Shown here one piece after another: positions 1 to 8,633 of a stretch of DNA of 64,000 bases (the first letter of the stretch is position 1; each line of letters starts with the position of its first letter). The stretch is from Prochlorococcus marinus CUG1438 (GTDB lineage Bacteria > Cyanobacteriota > Cyanobacteriia > PCC-6307 > Cyanobiaceae): NCBI GenBank assembly GCA_017644325.1, contig JAEPLS010000001.1, positions 558,001 through 622,000 of the forward strand, written 5' to 3'. The position numbers and the translations under genes are program-made. Under the pieces are notes generated by a model. The model was given only the letters and a program-made list of their open reading frames with translations, searched no databases and was not told where the DNA came from.

Positions 1-1
1 T

Positions 2-934
2 GGGTTCGGAGGTTTGTTCAGAATTCCTATGGATAGTTTTAAAAAACCAGTTCTTGTTTCAGGAACTGATGGTGTTGGAACAAAATTAGAATTAGCCCAA
101 AATAAAAACTTTCATTTTGAGGTTGGTATTGATTTAGTTGCTATGTGTATGAACGATATCATTACTAGTGGGGCAAAACCTTTATTTTTTCTGGATTATA
201 TTGCTACTGGTAAACTTGATAAGAAACAATTATTGAGGGTTATCCAGGGAATTTCACATGCCTGCGGAGAAAATAACTGTTCATTACTCGGAGGAGAAAC
301 TGCCGAAATGCCAGGATTTTATTCAAAAAATAAGTATGATCTTGCAGGATTTTGTGTTGGAATAGTTGATGAGGATAAGCTTATTAATGGTAAAAAAGTA
401 TCTGAAAATGACTTAATAATTGCTTTAAAAAGTAATGGAGTTCATAGTAACGGCTTCAGTTTAGTAAGAAAAATTATTCAAAACAATAATCAAATAGATA
501 AAGAATTTGAGAAAGTTTCTCACTTAAATTTTTATGATGAGTTATTGAAACCTACAAAAATCTACAATAATGTGGTTAACCAAATGTTATCTGAAAATAT
601 AGAAATTAAAGCAATGTCTCATATTACAGGAGGAGGAATTCCAGAAAATTTACCAAGATGTATTCCTTCTGATTTTATTCCTTATATCAATACCAGTTCT
701 TGGGAAATACCTATTTTATTTAAATTCCTTAAAGGCAAAGGATCGATTCCTGAAAAAGATTTTTGGAATACTTTCAATCTTGGAGTAGGATTCTGTTTAA
801 TTATTGATAAACAATTTAAGGAGGCCGTATTAAGTATTTGTAAAGATCATGACATAGATAGTTGGGAAATTGGAAAGATAGTTCGAAAAAATGATTCAAA
901 AATTAGTAATTTTTTGCCAGAAATTTTAACTTAA
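2..934 (+). CDS. purM: Phosphoribosylformylglycinamidine cyclo-ligase (PurM), 5' truncated by window edge
   Basis: Fifth step of de novo purine synthesis: ATP-dependent closure of FGAM to aminoimidazole ribotide, in the cytosol. The frame is open from base 2 (GFGGLFRIP...), so the start and about 35-40 residues lie outside the window; 310 residues are visible. Recognised by the AIR-synthase signature SGTDGVGTKLELA near the visible N-terminus, then GGETAEMPGFY and the HITGGGIPENLPR glycine-rich motif. Ends TAA. A TTG at 14 is only an internal codon, because conserved PurM sequence continues upstream of it. Confidence 0.95.
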   Translation, partial: GFGGLFRIPMDSFKKPVLVSGTDGVGTKLELAQNKNFHFEVGIDLVAMCMNDIITSGAKPLFFLDYIATGKLDKKQLLRVIQGISHACGENNCSLLGGETAEMPGFYSKNKYDLAGFCVGIVDEDKLINGKKVSENDLIIALKSNGVHSNGFSLVRKIIQNNNQIDKEFEKVSHLNFYDELLKPTKIYNNVVNQMLSENIEIKAMSHITGGGIPENLPRCIPSDFIPYINTSSWEIPILFKFLKGKGSIPEKDFWNTFNLGVGFCLIIDKQFKEAVLSICKDHDIDSWEIGKIVRKNDSKISNFLPEILT

Positions 935-1004
935 ATTTTTTTACCTTTTTAAAATGAGTTTTAAAAAATTATTTTTTATACCCAAATGAAAAAGTTAGGT
1001 GTAA

Positions 1005-1010
1005 TATAAT
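1005..1010 (+). promoter_or_regulatory. Probable -10 promoter element
   Basis: A perfect TATAAT lies in the purM-downstream gap about 57 bases before the start of the next gene. It is followed by CCGA/TCGG half-sites at 1021-1034. No clear -35 box is seen at the right distance. Inferred promoter for the unknown gene at 1067. Confidence 0.4.
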
Positions 1011-1066
1011 AAAATTACCGCCGAATTATATCGGAAGTTTAAGTATTAAGATTTAACCTTTATTCA

Positions 1067-1711
1067 ATGCCCTTTGCAAATAATCAAAGAATTACACGTA
1101 GACGTAGTTCAGCAGGCCCTACACCTCCCAAAAGACCAATAGGTAATAATTCTGAATCATTTGGTAGACAGGCTCAAGGCCCAAGACCAACTTTCTTGAC
1201 CCTAAGAGATCATGGGAAAGTATTTGTTGCTGATTTACCTAATTTGTCCGATGGTCAATTGGCGCATATAAGTAAGGAAGCTAATGAAGTTTTAAATAGT
1301 TTGGAAAAAAGACTTAATGATCTTGAAAATGAACCTAATGTTAGTAATCCTGAAAACGATACGCTGATAAAGGCCTCTACCAAAAGAGATGTCACACTGA
1401 GGTTTATTAAATCAATAGAAGAAGAACAAGAACATAGAAAGAATAATCCTGCTTTAAGAGATGCTGCATCCGAATCATTACCTAGAACTTTTCTTGAGGT
1501 TGCTAGACATAGATTACCTGGGGCAACTTTTGATTCACTACTGCGAGAGGCTCTTGAAGCTTGTGCAGTTGATGAAAGTACTCAAGAAAATCAAGTTATT
1601 GATGAGCCTAGAGAAACTGTAAAAATTATGGATATACCCTCTTCCAACACAAATGCTTCCCTTGTTGTTAATATCGACTCAAGAGATGATACCAAGAATG
1701 ACTCTATTTGA
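1067..1711 (+). CDS. Conserved-looking hypothetical protein, basic N-terminus
   Basis: Family not recognised. The protein has 214 residues. The first ~45 are rich in Arg, Pro and Ser (ITRRRSSAGPTPPKRP), suggesting a disordered, possibly nucleic-acid-binding tail. Residues ~60-135 are polar, charged and predicted helical (QLAHISKEANEVLNSLEKRL), followed by a short folded stretch (FLEVARHRLPGATFDSLLRE) and an acidic tail. No signal peptide or membrane segment. ATG start 57 bases after a TATAAT box. The downstream small Cys gene overlaps its 3' end, so the two are probably co-transcribed. Confidence 0.7.
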   Translation: MPFANNQRITRRRSSAGPTPPKRPIGNNSESFGRQAQGPRPTFLTLRDHGKVFVADLPNLSDGQLAHISKEANEVLNSLEKRLNDLENEPNVSNPENDTLIKASTKRDVTLRFIKSIEEEQEHRKNNPALRDAASESLPRTFLEVARHRLPGATFDSLLREALEACAVDESTQENQVIDEPRETVKIMDIPSSNTNASLVVNIDSRDDTKNDSI

Positions 1712-1865
1712 TTCAACACAAGAGTTAATAAGCTTTAAAGACAATAATAATTCAAAAATTAACCTTACTTTAGAGACAGATCCCATTTTATGTAATCATT
1801 GCAAAAGGACTGCATCCAATGGTGTTAGATGTTTAGGAATGTGTGTAGCAGATAATGATTACTAA
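1698..1865 (+). CDS. Small CxxC protein, function unknown
   Basis: A 55-residue protein starting MTLFDSTQELISF; an in-frame ATG at 1686 would add four residues. It overlaps the end of the preceding gene in another frame, implying translational coupling. The C-terminal half holds CNHC and CLGMC, four Cys in the pattern CxxC-x10-CxxxC, which looks like a small zinc ribbon or iron-sulfur site. No family recognised. The start codon is uncertain, but the Cys motif makes a real gene likely. Confidence 0.6.
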   Translation: MTLFDSTQELISFKDNNNSKINLTLETDPILCNHCKRTASNGVRCLGMCVADNDY

Positions 1866-2072
1866 AATAATTCAAATTTATATATAAAAATTGATGAAAA
1901 TAATTAAAAAATCCAATTGATTTTATTTATTAATAAATATAAGGTATTATTTATCAATAATAAAAAAAGATTATTTTTCTATATATTAATAAGTAATTGA
2001 AACTTGATAACCTTTATTTGAAATTGAAGTTTTTGGAAAACTTCATCATTAAATGCGTAAAAAAATTAAATA

Positions 2073-2143
2073 AGGCGGCACCCAGATTCGAACTGGGGAT
2101 AAAGGATTTGCAATCCTCTGCCTTACCACTTGGCCATGCCGCC
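2073..2143 (-). tRNA. trnC: tRNA-Cys (GCA)
   Basis: On the minus strand the sequence folds as a 71-nt tRNA: acceptor stem GGCGGCA/TGCCGCC, D arm CCAAGTGGTAAGG, anticodon loop with GCA inside GGATTGCAAATCC, short variable loop, T arm with GTTCGAA, and discriminator U, as expected for tRNA-Cys. CCA is not encoded. It lies head-on to the LpxB-related gene and inside that gene's open frame upstream of its true start. Confidence 0.97.
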
Positions 2144-2185
2144 GAAAAAGATTCGATTGAGTCTTTTTATGATCTTAACAGTAAG

Positions 2186-3415
2186 GTGTCTCATTCTCTA
2201 TTATTTATATGCAATGGACATGGTGAAGATGTAATAGCATCGGAAATAATAAAATTATTACTAAAAAAAATAAAAAATAAAAATATTGAAGTTTTGCCGT
2301 TAGTAGGAAATGGGGATGTGTTTAATTCCATAAAAACAAAGAATTTTCGTAAAATAGGATATTTAAAAGAGCTGCCTAGTGGAGGTTTTAGTAATCAAAG
2401 TCTGAAGGGATTTGTGCTTGATTTATTTGCAGGATTTTTAATTGATAATTTAAGAAATTTTCTACTTGTAAAACAGAAGTCAAAACATAAATGCAAAATT
2501 ATCGCAGTAGGCGATTTATTGCCATTATTTTATGCTTGGAGTTCAGAATGCGAATTTAGTTTCATTGGAACTCCAAAAAGTGATCATACTTGGAGCAGTG
2601 GCCCAGGTTGGGATTTAAGCGATTTTTATCATAAGTTGAAAGGTTCTGAATGGGATCCATGGGAAATGTTTTTAATGAAATCTCCAAGATGTAAAAATTT
2701 AATTATGAGAGATAAAATTACAGCTAATAATTTGAATAGAAAAAATATTGATGCAAAATACTTGGGTAATCCAATGATGGATTTTGTTAATGAAAAAAAT
2801 GAGAAGATTTCAAATATTATTTCTTTTAAAAGGATTATTTTATTAGTTGGAAGTAGATACCCAGAAGCCCTTAAAAATCTTGAAAATTTTCTTAATTGTT
2901 TGCAAGATTTTGATTTATCAAAGGACTTGTTAATACTTTTGCCTTTGAGCATTAATGCGAATGTGATTCAAATTCAAAGTTATTTAAATAAATATGGTTT
3001 TGTAAAACAGAGTAAAGTTAAATTTCTAATTGATGAAGATTCAGTATGGAAAAACAAAGATCAATACTTAGTCATTGGAAAAGGTAAATTCAATTCATGG
3101 GCCAATATGGCAGAAGTTGGTTTGTCTAATGCAGGAACTGCTACAGAGCAAATTGCTGGCCTTGGAATTCCATCTCTTTCTTTACCGGGAACTGGACCAC
3201 AATTTACAAAATCATTTGCAAAAAGGCAATCAAGATTATTGGGAGGTAGTGTTTTAGTTTGCAAGAACAAAAAAATTCTTCTAGAACGTTTAAGTTTACT
3301 TTTGAAAGGAAACTTAGTTAGGTTAGAACAATCAAAAATTGGAAAAAAAAGAATGGGGAAATCCGGAGCAAGTAAGAAAATCGTGGATGCCATAAACCTC
3401 CATTTGTTATCTTAG
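2186..3415 (+). CDS. Lipid-A-disaccharide synthase-related glycosyltransferase-like protein
   Basis: A protein of about 409 residues resembling the LpxB-related family of cyanobacteria and Deinococcus-Thermus (GT-B fold; donor and acceptor unknown). It opens SHSLLFICNGHGEDVIASEI, the nucleotide-sugar transferase N-terminal strand and loop. Near the C-terminus, GLSNAGTATEQIAGLGIPSL matches the sugar-nucleotide binding region of GT-B enzymes. The frame stays open back to base 1997, but that part is a translation of the antisense of tRNA-Cys. The first usable start after the tRNA is GTG at 2186, directly before the conserved domain. An ATT at 2156 is less likely. Confidence 0.75.
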   Translation: MSHSLLFICNGHGEDVIASEIIKLLLKKIKNKNIEVLPLVGNGDVFNSIKTKNFRKIGYLKELPSGGFSNQSLKGFVLDLFAGFLIDNLRNFLLVKQKSKHKCKIIAVGDLLPLFYAWSSECEFSFIGTPKSDHTWSSGPGWDLSDFYHKLKGSEWDPWEMFLMKSPRCKNLIMRDKITANNLNRKNIDAKYLGNPMMDFVNEKNEKISNIISFKRIILLVGSRYPEALKNLENFLNCLQDFDLSKDLLILLPLSINANVIQIQSYLNKYGFVKQSKVKFLIDEDSVWKNKDQYLVIGKGKFNSWANMAEVGLSNAGTATEQIAGLGIPSLSLPGTGPQFTKSFAKRQSRLLGGSVLVCKNKKILLERLSLLLKGNLVRLEQSKIGKKRMGKSGASKKIVDAINLHLLS

Positions 3416-3450
3416 TAAATGGCACTAGCTTATTAATTATTAATTCTTTT

Positions 3451-3717
3451 ATGTATCCAATAAATGATCGGCAATATCTAAAAATTTGTGCAGAGATTGC
3501 AAAAATTATGAGTATAAGCTTATCTTCTGCTAAGAAGAAAGTAGAAATTCAAATTGCAAAAGAAGGCTCGAAAACTATTCAAGAAAAAATAAAAGTTGCG
3601 CAAAATGTCTTAAAAATTTGTAAAGAAAATTATAAAGATAAATTAAGTTCTTCAAGAATACTTGATAAGCTTATGGAAACTCTTGATGGTGAAGATAATT
3701 TTTTAACTGAAGATTGA
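3451..3717 (+). CDS. Hypothetical protein, 88 residues
   Basis: Not recognised. A small Lys/Glu-rich, all-helical-looking protein (SLSSAKKKVEIQIAKEGSKT) without Cys motif, signal peptide or membrane span. It starts 35 bases after the LpxB-related gene on the same strand and is probably in its operon. Its stop is three bases from the stop of the convergent rnd gene. Confidence 0.65.
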   Translation: MYPINDRQYLKICAEIAKIMSISLSSAKKKVEIQIAKEGSKTIQEKIKVAQNVLKICKENYKDKLSSSRILDKLMETLDGEDNFLTED

Positions 3718-3720
3718 TTC

Positions 3721-4356
3721 TTAATGTTCAAATATATTTGAGAATTTTAGTATGTCTAAATCAGCATGTACAGAGACTGTTTCGAAACATTTTTGAGCTA
3801 ATTCATATCTATTCTCTCTTTTTAAGATAACTTTTAATTTATCCATAGCTTCAATTAAATATCTAACATCATTTGCAGCATAATCTAATTGATCTTTTGT
3901 TAAATCTTCGTTGCTACCCCAATCACTACTTTGCGAGCTTTTGTCCAGTTCTATACCTAATAATTCATTAATTAAATCTTTTAAACCATGTTTATTTGTA
4001 TAAGTTCTTGCCAACTTGCTAGCAATTTTTGTACAAAAAATATTTTTTGTATTAATTTCAAGATTGCATTTTAGAGCTGCTACATCAAACCTCGCATAGT
4101 GAAATATTTTAGTAATTTTGTCATTTTCAAGAAGTGCTTTTAAGTGAGGTGAAGAAGATGTATTAAGTTCGATTTTTATACAGGATGTTCTTTTAAATTC
4201 ATTACATATTTGTACTAAACAAAGTCTATCTCTTCCATGAATTAAACCCATTGCTTCAGTATCAATAGCTAGATAGGATGATTTTTTATAAAGGTTGTAT
4301 AAATCTGCTGTTAAATCGCTGTAAAGAAGATCAATATTTTTATTTTCAATAGTCAT
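3721..4356 (-). CDS. rnd: Ribonuclease D-like 3'-5' exonuclease
   Basis: A DEDD-family 3'-5' exoribonuclease of 211 residues acting on tRNA precursors and other structured RNA. Visible motifs: Exo I IDTEAMGLIHGRDRLCLVQI, Exo II FHYARFDVAAL and Exo III DQLDYAANDVRYL with the Tyr and Asp of the DEDDy type. The protein ends soon after Exo III, so the HRDC domains of E. coli RNase D (375 residues) are absent. This short form is common in cyanobacteria and alphaproteobacteria. Converges on the gene at 3451. Confidence 0.88.
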   Translation of the reverse strand: MTIENKNIDLLYSDLTADLYNLYKKSSYLAIDTEAMGLIHGRDRLCLVQICNEFKRTSCIKIELNTSSSPHLKALLENDKITKIFHYARFDVAALKCNLEINTKNIFCTKIASKLARTYTNKHGLKDLINELLGIELDKSSQSSDWGSNEDLTKDQLDYAANDVRYLIEAMDKLKVILKRENRYELAQKCFETVSVHADLDILKFSNIFEH

Positions 4357-4464
4357 TTTTAATAATTATTCAAAGTAATTTAAGATTTAGAATATTACTT
4401 AAGATTTGATTTAATTAAGAATCTTTATCTAATAAATTTATTTTACAGAATAATTCTAAAAAAT

Positions 4465-4470
4465 TATAAT
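4465..4470 (+). promoter_or_regulatory. Probable -10 promoter element
   Basis: TATAAT in the 165-base gap between the divergent rnd and b6f-assembly genes, about 50 bases upstream of the ATG at 4521. The gap is otherwise AT-rich with no feature recognised. Inferred promoter for the rightward gene. Confidence 0.4.
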
Positions 4471-4520
4471 ATGATGTAACTTTAATTTTTATTCTCGAGT
4501 TACTAGAAAAAATTTATTTA

Positions 4521-5078
4521 ATGTCCTATTCCTTAAATTCAACATTATTGCTAACAATTCTCTTGGCCATAGGATTATTTTTTTTTCTTAAGGCTTCCAG
4601 TAAAGATAGAACAACTATCGTTGAGATTTCATCATCTCAGCAGCCAGTTAAGGTTTTAAATAGTTTATGTGAATGGCTTAATTTGAGGGGATGGAAGCAA
4701 ACAGGTGGAGATTTTGAACAAAGAATTTTAATATTTAAGGGTCAAGTTGTTTCTAGTAAATTTTTAGCAATTTTTTTAGGTTTTCTTGGTGGTTTTGGTT
4801 CTTGTGCTTTGGGATTAGTAATAATACAGATATATCCTGAATTAGGTTGGTGGCCTATTCTTTTGGGATTAATTGGTGGCCCTTTGTCTGGAATTGCTTA
4901 TTTTAAAAAATCAGCAAGAGAGGAGAAATTTGAATTAAGGTTGATCAACGAAAATGAAAATGATTCTACTTTCATGAGACTAAGAGCGCATAGGGATGAA
5001 TTAATCTCTTTAGAAAATGAACTTGGAGAAAAACTTCAATTAAAAAGTGACGGTTCTTTATTTAAAACACCTATTTAA
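4521..5078 (+). CDS. Cofactor assembly of complex C subunit B-like membrane protein
   Basis: A 185-residue membrane protein resembling the CCB factors that attach heme c(i) to cytochrome b6 of the b6f complex. One N-terminal hydrophobic segment (LLLTILLAIGLFFFLKA) is followed by a soluble stretch with LNLRGWKQTGGDFEQRILIF, a hairpin of two further spans (residues ~85-130, rich in Gly and Trp) and a charged C-terminal tail. Family call is from memory of cyanobacterial annotation, so moderate. It lies next to hemF, which would suit a heme-related role. Transcribed from its own promoter opposite rnd. Confidence 0.6.
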   Translation: MSYSLNSTLLLTILLAIGLFFFLKASSKDRTTIVEISSSQQPVKVLNSLCEWLNLRGWKQTGGDFEQRILIFKGQVVSSKFLAIFLGFLGGFGSCALGLVIIQIYPELGWWPILLGLIGGPLSGIAYFKKSAREEKFELRLINENENDSTFMRLRAHRDELISLENELGEKLQLKSDGSLFKTPI

Positions 5079-5105
5079 GATATTCTAAAAAGTTATTCGA
5101 TGATT

Positions 5106-6134
5106 TCAATCAAAAATATTATTCTCTATACAGAATTTCTCTAACTCTTTATCATTTAACCAATCTTGGGGTTTTGTAAAAATTGACGTGAGCAATTCCT
5201 CTCGAGAACCCTTTTTTGTTTTATATCCATATTCCCATCTAGCCAAAGGCGGTAAGGACATTAATATAGATTCAGTTCTACCATTTGTTTGTAGTCCAAA
5301 AATCGTCCCTCTATCCCAAACTAAATTGAATTCGACATATCTACCTCTTCGATATAGCTGGAATTCTCTTTGTTCAGAAGTATAGTTTTGAGTATCTCTT
5401 TTTTCAATAATTGGCAAATATGAAGGGAGAAATGCATTCCCACAGTTTTCTGCTAAAGAAAATAAATTATCCCAGTTTAAATTAGTTTTGCCAATATTTT
5501 CTGAAGCTTTTGATGCCTCTCCATTTTGATTATTTCCTCTATAAATATTGCCTGAACCATCTTGATAATCATAAAAAATACCTCCTATGCCTCTAGATTC
5601 ATTTCTATGCTTCAAGAAGAAATATTCATCACACCAAGGTTTGAAAACTTTATGCAAATCTTTATCAACTTTCTCACAAGCTTTTTTATGCTCGTTATGA
5701 AAATTCCTCACATCAGAAAGATAAGGATAAAAAGGGGTTAAGTCTGCACCTCCTCCAAACCACCAAACAGGACCAGCTTCAAAATATCGATAATTCAGAT
5801 GAACTGTAGGAATATAAGGATTCTTAGGATGCAACACCATTGAAGTTCCCGTAGCAAACCATTTATGACCTTTTGCTTCGGGCCTTTGAGAGATTATAGA
5901 TTGAGGTAATTCTTTTCCCTCTACTTCTGAGAAATTTACTCCTGCTTGCTCAAAAATAGAACCATTTTTTAATACCCTGGATCTTCCACCACCACCTTCG
6001 TCTCTTAGCCAGGATTCTTCTATAAATTTCTCTTTGCCATCTACATTTTCAAGCCCTGAACAAATTTTGTCTTGTAGAGTTAATAAGAGATTTTTAGTTT
6101 TTTCTCTCGAGTTTGTAGGAGGTTCTTTGAACAT
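5106..6134 (-). CDS. hemF: Coproporphyrinogen III oxidase, oxygen-dependent
   Basis: Oxidative decarboxylation of coproporphyrinogen III to protoporphyrinogen IX, on the shared heme and chlorophyll pathway, using O2. 342 residues, normal for HemF. Clear motifs: [44 protein letters not shown] (substrate-site region), then [15 protein letters not shown] and [20 protein letters not shown] near the C-terminus. Convergent with the upstream b6f-assembly gene and divergent from mrp, with 156 bases between hemF and mrp starts. Confidence 0.97.
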   Translation of the reverse strand: MFKEPPTNSREKTKNLLLTLQDKICSGLENVDGKEKFIEESWLRDEGGGGRSRVLKNGSIFEQAGVNFSEVEGKELPQSIISQRPEAKGHKWFATGTSMVLHPKNPYIPTVHLNYRYFEAGPVWWFGGGADLTPFYPYLSDVRNFHNEHKKACEKVDKDLHKVFKPWCDEYFFLKHRNESRGIGGIFYDYQDGSGNIYRGNNQNGEASKASENIGKTNLNWDNLFSLAENCGNAFLPSYLPIIEKRDTQNYTSEQREFQLYRRGRYVEFNLVWDRGTIFGLQTNGRTESILMSLPPLARWEYGYKTKKGSREELLTSIFTKPQDWLNDKELEKFCIENNIFD

Positions 6135-6290
6135 GTATTTAGAGAATCTTGAAGAAAAAATTTTTTGTTAATTATAAGTTTCCCTTTATAATTTCTCTTA
6201 AGGGGTCCTTATTGCCTATTATTTGATAGTTCGACATAGTTCTTAATCTTTTAAACAGTCGACTACCCTGTCAAAATATTTAAAAATTTA

Positions 6291-7361
6291 ATGACCACAA
6301 TAGAAGATGCGAATTTTGCTTTACAAAAAGTTCTAGATGCTGGATCTCAGAAAAATGTAATTGAATTAGCTTGGATTAAAAACGTAAGAGTAACTATACC
6401 GAGAGTAATCGTAACATTATCATTACCATCATTTGCAAATTCTCAGAGAGATAGGATTGTTCAAGAGGTTAGAAAAGTACTGCTGGATTTTGATGATATT
6501 GATGATGTCCAAATAGAGATAGATAATAATCCTTCCACAACAGAATCTCAAAATCAAGGTAATGCCCCTGAGTTGCAAAAGATTGATGGAATTCGGCATA
6601 TCATTGCTGTTAGTAGTGGTAAAGGTGGAGTTGGGAAAAGTACAATAGCAGTTAATCTTGCTTGCTCTTTATCTAAATTAGGATTAAAAACTGGTTTGTT
6701 GGATGCGGATATTTATGGTCCTAATACTCCCTCTATGATGGGAGTTGCCGAACAGAATCCAAAAGTCACAGAGGGTAGTGGTAATGATCAAAGGTTAATA
6801 CCAATAAATAAATATGGAATTTCATTAGTATCAATGGGTTTTCTTATAGAAGAAGGTCAGCCAGTTATTTGGAGAGGACCAATGCTAAATAGTATTATCC
6901 GACAATTCCTTTACCAAGTTGAATGGAATAATCTGGATTTCTTAGTAATTGACTTACCTCCAGGAACAGGAGATGCTCAAATTTCACTTTCACAATCTGT
7001 TCCTATTTCTGGAGCTATTATCGTTACGACTCCACAACAAGTCTCTTTGCAAGATGCACGGAGAGGATTAGCAATGTTTAAACAACTTGGTATTCCTTTA
7101 TTGGGCATTATTGAAAATATGTCAGTATTTATTCCGCCAGATATGCCTGGTAAAAAATATGAAATTTTTGGTAAAGGTGGTGGACAAATTTTAGCCAATG
7201 AAAATAACTTACCATTATTAGCCCAAATACCTATTGAGATTCCTCTTGTTGATGAAAGCAATAAAGGAATACCAATATCAATAAGCCAGCCTGATAAAGA
7301 AAGTTCGATTGAATTTGGTAATTTAGCTCAATTAATTAAAAATCAATTTCTTAATAAATAA
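6291..7361 (+). CDS. mrp: Mrp/NBP35 (ApbC) family Fe-S cluster carrier ATPase
   Basis: A P-loop ATPase that carries or inserts iron-sulfur clusters. 356 residues. Residues ~5-85 form an N-terminal MIP18/DUF59-like domain, followed by the deviant Walker A SSGKGGVGKSTIAVNLA, Switch I LDADIYGPNTPSM, and Walker B with LVIDLPPGTGDAQISL. The C-terminal CxxC that binds the cluster in E. coli Mrp is absent: the position after ENMSVFI reads PPDMPGKKYEIF, a variant also remembered from other cyanobacterial members. rodA follows with no gap. Confidence 0.92.
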   Translation: MTTIEDANFALQKVLDAGSQKNVIELAWIKNVRVTIPRVIVTLSLPSFANSQRDRIVQEVRKVLLDFDDIDDVQIEIDNNPSTTESQNQGNAPELQKIDGIRHIIAVSSGKGGVGKSTIAVNLACSLSKLGLKTGLLDADIYGPNTPSMMGVAEQNPKVTEGSGNDQRLIPINKYGISLVSMGFLIEEGQPVIWRGPMLNSIIRQFLYQVEWNNLDFLVIDLPPGTGDAQISLSQSVPISGAIIVTTPQQVSLQDARRGLAMFKQLGIPLLGIIENMSVFIPPDMPGKKYEIFGKGGGQILANENNLPLLAQIPIEIPLVDESNKGIPISISQPDKESSIEFGNLAQLIKNQFLNK

Positions 7362-7364
7362 TTG

Positions 7365-8633
7365 ATGTTTAAGGGGATTTCTTCATCACAAACTAGAGGG
7401 TTTATCCCCAAAAAAGATAATATTGGTAGACGATTTTTATTTTCTCCACTGTTATTGATTCCTCTATTTTTAGTTATTATTTCAGGGGTATTAATAAAAA
7501 GTATTCAGGAAGATTTCTTAGTATCTAATTATTCTAGTCATATATTAACTGGTTTCATTGGCTATTTTTTGGCATTTTTTATTTCTTATATACCTTTGGA
7601 GAGAATTAAAAAGTATTTAATACCATTTTATATATGTACTTTAATATCCTTATTTCTGATTTATTTTTTTGGGATTACAATTTCTGGAGCCCAAAGATGG
7701 TTAAATTTTGGAATTTTTTCATTTCAACCTTCAGAAGTAGCTAAATTGAGTACAGTATTAACTCTTGCTCTAGTTCTCGACAAAAAAATAATTTCATCAA
7801 TAAGAGATTTATTACTGCCATTGTTGGTAGTCATCTTACCTTGGATATTAATTTTTTTTCAACCAGACTTAGGTACCTCTTTGGTTTTATTGGTTTTGAC
7901 GGGTGTGATGCTTTATTGGTCGCAAATGCCGATAGAGTGGATTTTGATATTAGTTTTTTGTATTTTTACTTCTATTTTTTATTTAACCTTGCCCAAAATT
8001 CTCATTTTTTGGATCCCATTAGTAGGATATCTCGCCTATAGATCTTCGAAAAAGAAAATTATTTGTTCTTTTCTAGCTATTTCTTTTCATGTATTGGTTG
8101 CGAAACTAACACCAATTTTGTGGCAATATGGTCTAAAAGGATATCAAAAAGATAGATTAGTTTTGTTTTTAGATCCAAATAGAGATCCTTTAGGAGGTGG
8201 ATATCATTTAATACAAAGTAAAATTGCAATTGGTTCTGGAGGTTTTTTTGGCACTGGTTTGTTAAGAGGCAAGCTGACTAATTTGCAATTTATACCAGAG
8301 CAACATACTGATTTTATATTTAGTGCCTTAGGAGAAGAGTTAGGTTTTTTGGGATGCACGATAGTTTTATTTTTGTTCTTTTTACTTATTAAAAAACTTA
8401 TTAATATTGCAAAAAGTGCTAGGAGTGATTTCGAATCTCTAATTGTTGTTGGAATCGCGACAACTTTTTTATTCCAAATAATTATTAACTTATTTATGAC
8501 AATAGGATTAGGACCAGTTACTGGAATTCCTCTTCCTTTTATGAGTTATGGTAGAACATCTTTGTTAATTAATTTTATTTCTATTGGATTGGTCTTATCC
8601 ATTATGAAACGCTCTAGATCACTGAAAAATTGA
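7365..8633 (+). CDS. rodA: Rod-shape-determining SEDS protein RodA
   Basis: SEDS-family peptidoglycan glycosyltransferase for cell-wall elongation, in the inner membrane. 422 residues with about ten hydrophobic spans. Family motifs: SGAQRWLNFGIFSFQPSEVA, FQPDLGTSLVLL, FIPEQHTDFIFSALGEELGF and PLPFMSYGRTSLLINF near the C-terminus. The last usually reads SYGG; Arg replaces the second Gly here. ATG at 7365 is preferred over the TTG at 7362 that directly abuts the mrp stop. The stop overlaps the next ATG in TGATG, so mrp-rodA-kinase look like one operon. Confidence 0.9.
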   Translation: MFKGISSSQTRGFIPKKDNIGRRFLFSPLLLIPLFLVIISGVLIKSIQEDFLVSNYSSHILTGFIGYFLAFFISYIPLERIKKYLIPFYICTLISLFLIYFFGITISGAQRWLNFGIFSFQPSEVAKLSTVLTLALVLDKKIISSIRDLLLPLLVVILPWILIFFQPDLGTSLVLLVLTGVMLYWSQMPIEWILILVFCIFTSIFYLTLPKILIFWIPLVGYLAYRSSKKKIICSFLAISFHVLVAKLTPILWQYGLKGYQKDRLVLFLDPNRDPLGGGYHLIQSKIAIGSGGFFGTGLLRGKLTNLQFIPEQHTDFIFSALGEELGFLGCTIVLFLFFLLIKKLINIAKSARSDFESLIVVGIATTFLFQIIINLFMTIGLGPVTGIPLPFMSYGRTSLLINFISIGLVLSIMKRSRSLKN

